DNA of 64,000 nucleotides from Roseivirga sp. (GTDB lineage Bacteria > Bacteroidota > Bacteroidia > Cytophagales > Cyclobacteriaceae), in assembly GCA_029262895.1 (NCBI GenBank), contig JAJCYM010000040.1, positions 1-64,000 of the forward strand, given 5' to 3'. The translations under genes and the position numbers were made by a program. Below, in pieces: positions 46,024-53,826 of the stretch. The notes under the pieces are model-generated. The model worked only from the letters and a program-made list of their open reading frames with translations. It was not told the DNA's origin and searched no databases. The number at the start of each line of letters is the position of its first letter. The first letter of the stretch is position 1.

Positions 46024-47004
46024 TTAAAGATTGTGCATTTTCTTCAATTCCGATACCGTCCATTTTATAGAATCTTCGATTGGCGTGAACTCAAAGTTCA
46101 GCGTTTTTTTGATCTTGTCGTTTTCAAAATGGTATTTCATTTGAGAGAGTTTGGCCGTATCTGAAGTGATCATTGCACCTTTGCCCGTGATCCTTGACCT
46201 GAGAAATTCAAAAAAGACAGCAATTTTTAAAAGTGCTTTTGGGGCTGGTTTTTTGGGAGGTTTCTTTCCAAATGCCTCCGCTATTTTGGTAAAGAAATCC
46301 TTATAAAGCATACTCCCAGCGTTTAGCACAAAGCGTTCATTTGTGATATCCAATTCCATAAGCTGAATGATCGCCCTTGATACATCTCTAACATCAACGA
46401 AGTTAACTGTGCCCGAAGGGAAATATGCTTTTTCATCAAACGCATATTTGAAAACCGAGGTACTGCCTTTTTTCCAAATTCCCGGTCCCAAAACAACCGA
46501 GGGGTTCACAATCTTAACATCAAGACCTTCCTGAGCACCACGCCAAACTTCTAATTCAGACAAATGTTTTGATCTTGAATAGATGGAATCGTATTCTGTG
46601 CCTTCCCAGCGATCTTTTTCGTTGATGTTGGTTTGACCGGCCTTTCTGCCTAATGCAGCCACTGAACTAATATGAACATAATTCTTGACGCCCACTTTTA
46701 AACAAGCATTGACCAGGTCTGCGGTGCCCTGTACATTGGTTTTGAACATGCTGGGTTCATCTCGTTTGTCAAACGAAATGATGGCTGCTCCATGGATCAC
46801 CGCCTCAACACCCTGAAGTGCTTCTTCCATAAAAGTGGTATCATCCATATTACCAATTACCCAATCGATTTGATCGGCAATGTCTTCTAACAAAGTGAGT
46901 CGGCTGGTCTGCCTTTTTATAGCTCGGACTTTATACCCCTTTTGCAAAAGGTCTCTACAGATAAAACTTCCTAAAAGTCCGGTAGCTCCGGTAACAAATA
47001 TCAT
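46024..47004 (-). CDS. NAD-dependent epimerase / dihydroflavonol reductase-like SDR
   Basis: This is an extended SDR oxidoreductase of unknown substrate. The N-terminal motif is VTGATGLLGSFICRDLL, followed by basic residues (AIKRQTSRL) that favour NADPH. The active site is ISSVAALGR and YSRSKHLSELEVWR (YxxxK). IVNPSVVLGPG is typical of the dihydroflavonol-4-reductase-like branch. Length of 326 is normal. It starts one base from the cpsB stop, so it belongs to the rfbC-cpsB unit. Confidence 0.88.
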   Translation of the reverse strand: MIFVTGATGLLGSFICRDLLQKGYKVRAIKRQTSRLTLLEDIADQIDWVIGNMDDTTFMEEALQGVEAVIHGAAIISFDKRDEPSMFKTNVQGTADLVNACLKVGVKNYVHISSVAALGRKAGQTNINEKDRWEGTEYDSIYSRSKHLSELEVWRGAQEGLDVKIVNPSVVLGPGIWKKGSTSVFKYAFDEKAYFPSGTVNFVDVRDVSRAIIQLMELDITNERFVLNAGSMLYKDFFTKIAEAFGKKPPKKPAPKALLKIAVFFEFLRSRITGKGAMITSDTAKLSQMKYHFENDKIKKTLNFEFTPIEDSIKWTVSELKKMHNL

Positions 47005-47005
47005 A

Positions 47006-47749
47006 TTATAGTAGTGTGTTATTTAACAGGTTGAGATCAAGTACTTTTTTGAAGTATTTGGACTGCATGGAGCGTTTTAAGTAATCAATGTGTCCCATAT
47101 TGTGACAGTCAGTACCCACAAAACTCACCAATTCCTTATCAATCAGCTTTTCGGAAAATTTTTGTACTGGTTTAGAATAACAACCAGACAGTGAAACCAG
47201 GTTTAATTGAAAATATAGGCTTCTGTCAACCATTTCCTCAAGCAAGGCATCATCTTCCAACAAGTAGATATATCGTTCAGGGTGGGCATATACCGGCTTA
47301 TAGCCTTTGACAGTCATTTTAAAGGTAGCCTCTTTCAAAAACGGTGGTGCATTCATGAAAGAAGTTTCGAAGAGCACATAGTTGTCCCCAAAAGTCATTA
47401 GGGGTTCATCGTTATCTAATCGTTCAATAAAGGACTCATCCAGAAAATACTCCGTGGCTGCTTCTATCTCTATCGGAATTTGTGCCTCAGCTATGGCAGC
47501 TTTCATTACTGCCAGACCACTGTTAATCGTTTCGGGAGTATTTGGGTAAGCCTCCATCATGGTATGAGGAGTAGTGATCACTTTTTTGTAACCCAGGTCT
47601 ACCATCTCCCTTAGAATGTCTAATCCCTGCTCTACAGACTCAATTCCATCGTCTATTCCAGGGATGAGATGTGAATGAATATCCACCTCTAACGGCAGAA
47701 CGCTGGTGGTTTGTGTTTTTTTGTTTTTGAAAAACGAAAGCAAGCTCAA
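47006..47749 (-). CDS. PHP-type protein tyrosine phosphatase (CpsB/YwqE)
   Basis: This metal-dependent phosphatase of the PHP superfamily dephosphorylates BY-kinases controlling capsule export. Metal ligands are visible in VDIHSHLIPGIDDGIES, TTPHTMMEAYPN, PVYAHPERYIYL and FVGTDCHNMGHIDYL. Length of 247 is usual. A cognate Wzc-type tyrosine kinase is missing from the window and the Wzz-like protein has none. The gene overlaps rfbC by 4 bases (ATGA), with the SDR gene after 1 base. Confidence 0.92.
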   Translation of the reverse strand: MSLLSFFKNKKTQTTSVLPLEVDIHSHLIPGIDDGIESVEQGLDILREMVDLGYKKVITTPHTMMEAYPNTPETINSGLAVMKAAIAEAQIPIEIEAATEYFLDESFIERLDNDEPLMTFGDNYVLFETSFMNAPPFLKEATFKMTVKGYKPVYAHPERYIYLLEDDALLEEMVDRSLYFQLNLVSLSGCYSKPVQKFSEKLIDKELVSFVGTDCHNMGHIDYLKRSMQSKYFKKVLDLNLLNNTLL

Positions 47750-48291
47750 AATGCGGGATTTGCTATTAAAGCTTCAAAGGTAGGCAAAAGCGCGTCTTTT
47801 TCAGAGATGATGGGATGTTCAATTTCCCAATCAATATTGAGTGCCGGGTCGTTCCACAAAACTCCCGCTTCCGATGCTTTGTTATAGTAATCTGTGCATT
47901 TGTAATAGAAAATACTATCCTCTAGAGCCGCAAAACCATGAGCGAAACCTGGTGGTATATACATTTGATTGCGATCCTCGGCATTCAACACTACGGTATG
48001 ATGTTGACCAAAAGTCTTTGAATTGGGTCGGATATCCAGGACGACATCCAGCACTTTACCAGTAATTACTCTGACTAATTTCCCTTGTGCAAACGGAGGC
48101 TTTTGAAAGTGCAGACCGCGCAGCGTTCCTTTTACCGAAAAAGACTCATTATCCTGCACAAAGTCACTTTGCAACCCCAACTCTTGGAAGAGAGATTCTC
48201 TAAATGATTCAAGAAAATATCCTCGGGCATCACCATAGACCGTAGGGTATAATTCGATAAGTCCTTCTAAGCCTGTTTCAACTACTTTCAT
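47746..48291 (-). CDS. rfbC: dTDP-4-dehydrorhamnose 3,5-epimerase
   Basis: This cupin enzyme makes dTDP-4-dehydro-L-rhamnose. Characteristic stretches are LIELYPTVYGDARGYFLESF, KGTLRGLHFQKPPFAQGKLV (catalytic His), VLDIRPNSKTFGQHHTVVL, MYIPPGFAHGFAAL, and the C-terminal YNKASEAGVLWNDPALNIDW. Length of 181 is standard. The other rhamnose genes (rfbA, rfbB, rfbD) are not in this window. It begins the minus-strand run and faces hflX across 170 bases holding a 19-base palindrome. Confidence 0.95.
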   Translation of the reverse strand: MKVVETGLEGLIELYPTVYGDARGYFLESFRESLFQELGLQSDFVQDNESFSVKGTLRGLHFQKPPFAQGKLVRVITGKVLDVVLDIRPNSKTFGQHHTVVLNAEDRNQMYIPPGFAHGFAALEDSIFYYKCTDYYNKASEAGVLWNDPALNIDWEIEHPIISEKDALLPTFEALIANPAF

Positions 48292-48313
48292 GGTTTTCTA
48301 CTTATCGGCAAAC

Positions 48314-48332
48314 TAAACAGTTCAACTGTTTA
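48314..48332. promoter_or_regulatory. 19-base perfect palindrome, operator candidate
   Basis: TAAACAGTT-C-AACTGTTTA is perfectly symmetric. It lies 22 bases upstream of the rfbC start in the divergent rfbC/hflX gap. No T-tract follows and the spacer is one base, so it looks like a protein-binding site rather than a terminator. Confidence 0.5.
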
Positions 48333-48461
48333 AATAAAATTGAAATATGCTTTTTCCAATTTGGCGAAGGCAGCCATTATCTTTCTTGCTCCAAATCACA
48401 TAACATCTGCGAACGGTAAATTTTAGTTTAGGGTTGATAAACACTAATTTCACAGCTAGGT

Positions 48462-49661
48462 ATGGGAGGATTTGAAACAAGACAGACGGAAAAGGACACG
48501 GCAGTGTTGGTGGCGGTGATCAACCGTGATCAATCGGAAGAGAAGGTGATCGAATACCTGGATGAGCTAGCCTTTCTTGCTGAAACCCTGGGTCTGAAAG
48601 TTGTAAAGTCCTTTACTCAAAAACTGGACAAGCAGGAGGTGAGAACCTTTGTGGGCAAAGGAAAATTGGAAGAGATTCAGACCTATGTGAAAGCCGAAGG
48701 TGTGAAGGTGGTAATCTTTGACGATGACCTGAGTCCTTCTCAGCTTCGTAATCTTGAAAAGGAACTGGAGGTCAAGCTATACGATCGCAGTTTGTTAATC
48801 CTTGACATATTCCTTCAAAGGGCGCAAACCGCGCAGGCAAAAACTCAGGTGGAGTTAGCCAGGTCAAGTTATCTGCTGCCACGATTGACAAGAATGTGGA
48901 CACACCTGGAAAGGCAACGCGGTGGAACAGGAACCCGGGGCGGTGCTGGTGAAAAGGAGATTGAAACCGATAGAAGAAATATCAGGCATCAAATTACAGT
49001 GCTCAAGAAAAAGCTGGAGAAGATTGAATTGCAAAATGCGGTTCAGCGCAAGTCGAGATCAAATATAGTGCGTGTAGCCTTGGTAGGCTATACGAATGTG
49101 GGCAAGTCTACCATAATGAGGCTTATGACCAAGGCGGATGTTCTAGCCGAAAACAAACTATTTGCGACCGTGGATTCCACCGTGCGAAAAGTCGTTATTG
49201 GGAACATCCCTTTCCTCTTGTCTGATACTGTTGGGTTTATCCGGAAATTACCCACGCATCTTATCGAATCTTTTAAATCTACCTTAGATGAGGTAAGAGA
49301 AGCAGATGTGCTGCTACACGTGGTGGATGTTTCTCATCCCTTTTACCAAGATCAGATAGAAACTGTGGACAAAACGCTAGTAGACCTGGGCGCTGCTGAT
49401 AAACCCACCATTATGGTTTACAACAAAATCGATCAGTTCAAACATGATATTGACCCCGATATTCTCGAAGAAATGGAGAACCCTCCAATGACCTTAGAGG
49501 CCCTAAAGGCATCTTATATTGGCAAGAGCGATCCCGCTGCAGTTTTCATTTCTGCCACCAAAAAACAGAACATAGAAGAGCTAAGAGCAGTGATTTTAGA
49601 AAAAGTGAAAGTGAGGCATTATACGATCTTTCCCAACTACTTGAAAAACGAGTTCTATTAA
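48462..49661 (+). CDS. hflX: GTPase HflX
   Basis: This ribosome-associated GTPase splits stalled or hibernating ribosomes. The N-terminal domain has VVKSFTQKLDKQEVRTFVGK and DDDLSPSQLRNLEKEL, then QVELARSSYLLPRLTRMWTH and GGTGTRGGAGEKEIETDRR, the typical Gly-rich linker. The G domain begins near residue 205: G1 GYTNVGKSTIM, G3 DTVGFIRKLP, G4 NKID. The C-terminal FISATKKQNIEEL supplies G5. Length of 399 is normal. Confidence 0.97.
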   Translation: MGGFETRQTEKDTAVLVAVINRDQSEEKVIEYLDELAFLAETLGLKVVKSFTQKLDKQEVRTFVGKGKLEEIQTYVKAEGVKVVIFDDDLSPSQLRNLEKELEVKLYDRSLLILDIFLQRAQTAQAKTQVELARSSYLLPRLTRMWTHLERQRGGTGTRGGAGEKEIETDRRNIRHQITVLKKKLEKIELQNAVQRKSRSNIVRVALVGYTNVGKSTIMRLMTKADVLAENKLFATVDSTVRKVVIGNIPFLLSDTVGFIRKLPTHLIESFKSTLDEVREADVLLHVVDVSHPFYQDQIETVDKTLVDLGAADKPTIMVYNKIDQFKHDIDPDILEEMENPPMTLEALKASYIGKSDPAAVFISATKKQNIEELRAVILEKVKVRHYTIFPNYLKNEFY

Positions 49662-49686
49662 AACGGTTAAGACAGTTAACTCAGAA

Positions 49687-50832
49687 TTGAAAAAATCAAT
49701 CACCATATCTACAATCTTCTTAATGCTCCTGGTTTCGGGGTGTTCGCTGATCGAACTTGCAATTTCCGAAGGAAAAACACTTCCAGAAGTTTGGCAGAAT
49801 ACGTTGACCAATGACCAAAGTGAGGGAATTCCTTCAAATCATGGTTTTTTCAAAACCCCTGATCTGATTGTTGCTCCTATACAATCACAAATAACCTTCA
49901 ACTTTTCTCTTAACGCAATGGATATTAGAACAGGAGGGCAGGTTTGGTCAAGTGAACAATTTGAACTCTCATCAAATATCGTGGGTGACAATAAATACAT
50001 GTACTTTACTAACAACAGCGGGGTGCACAAAGTGAATTTGGAGAATGGAGAAATTGAATTGATAAATAACTCTATTCGGCAGGGTGAACTCCTTTTCAGC
50101 GAAGGACATCTGTTTATTACCGTGAATGATCGTTCTGATGAGTTTAGCTATGTATATGAAATTGATGGATCAACAGGCCTGACTGAGTTAATATTAAAAA
50201 AATCTGTTGGAACAAGCTCTAGGAGTTCGCTAAAGGGTCTGCAAACACATATCAATGACAACGGTGATCTGCTATTGATTTATTATGAGAATGGGGCGTC
50301 CCAAGGGCAATCTATCATTGCTTATAACTATAAGCAACGATTTGAAGTTTATCGATTTATTGAGTCATTCGGGGGGGCTAATACGCTGAAGGTATCGAAT
50401 GGGAAAGTATATTTTAATGTACAACCTCGATTGAATTGCCTGGATGCGAATACAGGAGAAAAAATTTGGATTAAGGAAAGCTCTCTGAAAGGTCCTTCAA
50501 TATTGTACGTGGCCGATGGTGTCTTAGGCAGGAAAAGAGAAGATGGTGAGTTTGGTCTTGATATTCTGGAGGCTGAAACTGGGGATATAAAATGGAAGAG
50601 TGAAAATTTTCAAATATCCGAGTATCATGAGTCACTATTATATTTTCAAAATTCGAATAAGGTCTTTGTCACCAATTCACAAACTGGTTCGAAGGTGGTG
50701 ACAATTAAGCTGCCTTTAGCAAAGAATATGGGTGGTTCAGACTACTATGATAATAGTTTTGTTATTGTTCCGGAGCAGGAGTTAATAATTAGCACCGATG
50801 GGCATACAATGTATGCCTTTAAGTGGAGATAG
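49687..50832 (+). CDS. Beta-propeller (PQQ-like) lipoprotein
   Basis: This is a lipoprotein with lipobox LLVSGC near residues 14-19, starting at TTG (49687); no ATG precedes the signal. The mature protein has repeats of the PQQ/WD-type propeller: MDIRTGGQVWSSEQFELSSN, LDANTGEKIWIKESS, and LEAETGDIKWKSENFQ, each with a D-x-x-TG-x-x-x-W core. This resembles BamB and other quinoprotein-like propellers, but too few features are seen to call it BamB. It begins 25 bases after hflX and may share its promoter. Confidence 0.82.
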   Translation: MKKSITISTIFLMLLVSGCSLIELAISEGKTLPEVWQNTLTNDQSEGIPSNHGFFKTPDLIVAPIQSQITFNFSLNAMDIRTGGQVWSSEQFELSSNIVGDNKYMYFTNNSGVHKVNLENGEIELINNSIRQGELLFSEGHLFITVNDRSDEFSYVYEIDGSTGLTELILKKSVGTSSRSSLKGLQTHINDNGDLLLIYYENGASQGQSIIAYNYKQRFEVYRFIESFGGANTLKVSNGKVYFNVQPRLNCLDANTGEKIWIKESSLKGPSILYVADGVLGRKREDGEFGLDILEAETGDIKWKSENFQISEYHESLLYFQNSNKVFVTNSQTGSKVVTIKLPLAKNMGGSDYYDNSFVIVPEQELIISTDGHTMYAFKWR

Positions 50833-50886
50833 ATTTTCGGAATAAGCATTAATCATTTCGGCTTTTATTTTTAGGAGGTTTGGATA

Positions 50887-50916
50887 TTGACTGATTTGCA
50901 ATATTAATTACCTTTG
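50887..50916 (+). promoter_or_regulatory. Bacteroidota-type promoter for tRNA-Arg
   Basis: TTG at 50887-50889, then a 19-base spacer, then TACCTTTG at 50909-50916. This matches the -33/-7 consensus with correct spacing. The tRNA begins 23 bases after the -7 element. Confidence 0.7.
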
Positions 50917-50939
50917 TCGCTCTTCTGACTAGCATTCCA

Positions 50940-51011
50940 GGCCCCGTAGTTCAATGGATAGAATAGAAGTTTCCTAAACTTTAGATGCAAGTTCGATTCT
51001 TGCCGGGGTCA
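50940..51011 (+). tRNA. tRNA-Arg (anticodon CCU)
   Basis: The 72-base cloverleaf is complete: acceptor GGCCCCG with CGGGGTC, D stem GTTC/GAAT, anticodon stem GAAGT/ACTTT with loop TTCCTAA, T stem GCAAG/CTTGC with loop TTCGATT, and discriminator A. The anticodon is CCT, reading AGG. CCA is not encoded. It stands alone, with a well-formed promoter upstream. Confidence 0.96.
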
Positions 51012-51232
51012 CATTTTCCTTTTTACCAGAAATTTATTTTTCAAAGGCATTATAAGCTGCAAATTTATCTTTGCCTTTAATTAAGGTATGGTTTACTCGA
51101 AAGCTCAACACTGAATTGGATCAGCATTGTGAATAACCTGTTTGTTTCTTTTTTTTTAAGAAAAGATCAAAATTAAGTACAGGCTATGGGTTGGCTTAGT
51201 GTTTGAAAAGACAAGTCGTAATTATGCTTAGT
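51012..51232. other. Intergenic region after tRNA-Arg
   Basis: About 220 AT-rich bases. One -7-like TATCTTTG at 51066-51073 has no upstream partner and no gene behind it. I see no ORF, terminator hairpin or RNA gene that I can support. Confidence 0.4.
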
Positions 51233-52183
51233 TCATTCCTTTAAATACTCTCTCATCAAATCCCAATATTGATCTTGAAATTGTTGGAGAGTCAATCCAA
51301 AATTATTTGCGAAAGCGACATCGAGAGGTATGCCCTGTCCAAGTTCAGAGTAAAATGATTTTACGTCCGAAACCGATGATCCATTCCCTTTCGAATCCAT
51401 GAGATATCTCGCACTTAATTCGAAAAAGCTATAGTAAGCACCGACTGTGTTAGGATCATTTGAGGGTAAATCCGCAAATGAATTTATTTTGATTGGGTTG
51501 CCACCACCAGTAAAGTTGCGCTGTGACGCTTGCCAACTATCTAGCTGGTTTATTGACACAATAGTCTTACGACCAGAAACATAAGTGGCCATACCTTCTC
51601 TTAGCCATACAGTGTTTGCTTGTTGGTATTTCGGGTCACCGATCAATAAAAATTCATTAACGTGAAACAGTTCATGCTTGAGTGTCCTCCTCCATGAGTT
51701 AAAGGTGTAGTTAGCAGTGTACAATGGAGAGTTAAGTGCTCTTATTACTATGCCATCTCTATAAGCAACGCCACCCTGAGAAGTTCGCTGATTATAATCA
51801 GAAAAGATCACTATTTTTTTGTTTGGTTGTTCGGAGACAAAATTGTAATCATCCCACTCTACTTCAAAGTGGGATATTACTTCATCCATTACTAATTCAG
51901 CAAATTCTGCCGTTGCAATGACATCTTTTTCTTCTGAATAATTAGTATAAACAATGAATCGGTCTGTTTCTTGAGGTTTATTGTTGTGACCAAGGGTCCA
52001 GCCCTGCATCCACCTTCCCTCATATATTAATCTAACTACTGGTTCCTCTTCTTTTAACTCAACTATAGGCTCAGCTTCTTTTTTCCCACAGGAAAAAAGA
52101 AGCAAAACCAGTACTAGGCTCAAAAATAGGCGCTTTCGATGTACAGCGAATATTTTTCTTAACAATATTTTAATTCTATTCAT
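51233..52183 (-). CDS. Gluzincin-like metallopeptidase lipoprotein
   Basis: This is a probable zinc peptidase anchored as a lipoprotein. The N-terminus has a basic stretch and lipobox LLLFSC (residues about 27-32). The zinc motif HELFH at about 168-172 is followed by WLREGMATYVSG at about 193-204, supplying the third ligand Glu, so the architecture is HExxH plus a downstream Glu as in peptidase MA-like/M1 proteins. The C-terminal helical part (YYSFFELSARYL, FGLTLQQFQDQYWDLM) matches that family. Substrate unknown. It is transcribed alone. Confidence 0.85.
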   Translation of the reverse strand: MNRIKILLRKIFAVHRKRLFLSLVLVLLLFSCGKKEAEPIVELKEEEPVVRLIYEGRWMQGWTLGHNNKPQETDRFIVYTNYSEEKDVIATAEFAELVMDEVISHFEVEWDDYNFVSEQPNKKIVIFSDYNQRTSQGGVAYRDGIVIRALNSPLYTANYTFNSWRRTLKHELFHVNEFLLIGDPKYQQANTVWLREGMATYVSGRKTIVSINQLDSWQASQRNFTGGGNPIKINSFADLPSNDPNTVGAYYSFFELSARYLMDSKGNGSSVSDVKSFYSELGQGIPLDVAFANNFGLTLQQFQDQYWDLMREYLKE

Positions 52184-52549
52184 TCGGCCGTTTGGTTATA
52201 ACTGATTGTACTTTGATAAACTTAATGGTCCCATTCAGAAACTTTTTATCAAATTACCTTGAGCTCGTTTCATGGTGATAGCTCCCCAAATTTTGCCTAA
52301 TTGAATTGGAGCTCTAAATTTTCAGGACGCATATTCCATTAGGGCTTTGTTTCTCGAATTTCTTAATAATAGGCTTTTATTACGTCCAGGGTTGTACAAT
52401 CATTCGAAATACATGAGTTATGAGACTCAATTTCACATCAATGTGCTATGTCGTTTCACAATTTACTGGACAACTGACTTTTGGATGGATTGAAAGAGGT
52501 CTCTAAACTTTTTGAAGAAGACAGGCGGTATCGTCTGTTATGAAGGATA
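52184..52549. other. 366-base intergenic region
   Basis: This lies between the metallopeptidase start and the AraC regulator stop. I see no coding frame of note, no convincing TAnnTTTG element on the minus strand, and no repeat or terminator. It must contain the metallopeptidase promoter. Confidence 0.4.
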
Positions 52550-53653
52550 CTAAAGATTGACAGGCTTCTTCTTGAATTGAGAAGGAGTAACCCCGGTAAA
52601 CTTCTTAAAGGCTGAGTAGAAAGAAGACCTTGAGTTGAAACCTACATCATACATCACTTCAAAGACTCGAGAATCTTCCCTTTCATGAAATAGTCTCTCG
52701 GCCTCTTTAACGCGATACTCGTTTATGAAATCGAAGAAGTTCCTGTCTAGTCGTTCATTGATGACTTGAGACAGATGCCGGGCTGGCAAATTCAGTTGTT
52801 CAGAAAGCTTTTGAAGGGATAATTCAGCGTCAAGGTAGAGCTTCTCGTTTTCGATTCTTCCTAGCAGCTTTTCAAGGTAGACCTCAGCTTCTTCTGCTGA
52901 GAGGGTAGAATTGGCGTATCTTAATTGTTGATCCTTTGAAATCTCAATCTCATGAGAAGTAAAGCCAGCAATAAACGCTTCAGGCCTTCTAATGGTATAC
53001 AGAATAAATGCGGTGATGATATAAAGGAGCACACCTTCCAGTAAAAGCAGCGAGTAATCATAAAAGTCGTATTGGGCCAGGCCCAAAAAGGACTCAACGA
53101 ATATAGCCAGAAACAGGAGTGCCAGGGTATTTATAAAAAATCTTAACCAGTTAAATTCATCAACATTGTACTGGGTCTTGTTTTGCTTGATAAGCGATTT
53201 GTAGAAAGAGACATTTCTGTTCGAAAAATAGAGATAGGACACGGTCTGAACTCCGGTGAAAATAAGCGTAATCAGAAATTCAGTTTTTGGTGTACTGACT
53301 CTGTTTATGTCAACACCAATTATCCATAAAAGCAGGAAGAGTGCGGGAACAAAATGGGCATAGTAGATTGGCCTCCATTTAAAACCCTGATGAATAACCG
53401 CCAGGCTGTAGAAATATATAATGGGGCCATATATTAGTCCAAAGACCAGCCCAAAATGAGGGATGCCCTCAATTCCCTGATCAAGAATAAATACGTTGAG
53501 AAAGTTGAGAAGCAGAGCCGTGTGAAAGGCCAACAATATCAAGGTGCTGGTCTTCCTTGTGCTCAGTTTTGTAAGGGCGAGGAGTAAGACAGAAAACAGG
53601 AATGTCTGACCAATAAGGACAATGATAATAATCTGGTTGACCGTCAAATCCAT
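52550..53653 (-). CDS. Membrane-anchored AraC-family transcriptional regulator
   Basis: This is a DNA-binding regulator fixed in the membrane. About seven hydrophobic segments fill residues 5-225 (IIIIVLIGQTFLFSVLLLAL, YYAHFVPALFLLLWIIGV). The C-terminal AraC domain runs from about 265 to 367: LSLQKLSEQLNLPARHLSQV (first HTH), then VFEVMYDVGFNSRSSFYSAF and KKFTGVTPSQFKK (second HTH). The 7TM-AraC arrangement is frequent in Bacteroidota. It reads away from the serine hydrolase gene across 173 bases, so it may regulate that gene and itself. Confidence 0.92.
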   Translation of the reverse strand: MDLTVNQIIIIVLIGQTFLFSVLLLALTKLSTRKTSTLILLAFHTALLLNFLNVFILDQGIEGIPHFGLVFGLIYGPIIYFYSLAVIHQGFKWRPIYYAHFVPALFLLLWIIGVDINRVSTPKTEFLITLIFTGVQTVSYLYFSNRNVSFYKSLIKQNKTQYNVDEFNWLRFFINTLALLFLAIFVESFLGLAQYDFYDYSLLLLEGVLLYIITAFILYTIRRPEAFIAGFTSHEIEISKDQQLRYANSTLSAEEAEVYLEKLLGRIENEKLYLDAELSLQKLSEQLNLPARHLSQVINERLDRNFFDFINEYRVKEAERLFHEREDSRVFEVMYDVGFNSRSSFYSAFKKFTGVTPSQFKKKPVNL

Positions 53654-53737
53654 TTAACGAAAAGTAATCAAAAATTTTAGAGAAATGGCCTGTCTTTGTC
53701 CTTGTTGACCATTTATAGCACTCAGTGCACTTGAGGC

Positions 53738-53768
53738 ATCAAAAATTTTGATCGACTTCACAAAGTCG
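53738..53768. promoter_or_regulatory. Palindromic sites between AraC regulator and hydrolase
   Basis: ATCAAAA-A-TTTTGAT is a perfect palindrome at 53738-53752, immediately followed by CGACTT-CACA-AAGTCG at 53753-53768. A second copy of ATCAAAAATTTT is at 53667-53678, close to the regulator start. This clustering in a divergent gap suggests operators. Confidence 0.45.
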
Positions 53769-53826
53769 GACATAAACGATTTTTCAGCCGCGTAAAATTG
53801 AGCACAAAACTCAAATCTAATTCAAC

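Noticed and set aside
51066-51073. -7-like TATCTTTG after tRNA-Arg as a promoter for a small RNA
   Set aside because: No -33 partner and no structured RNA or gene downstream on this strand that I can support.
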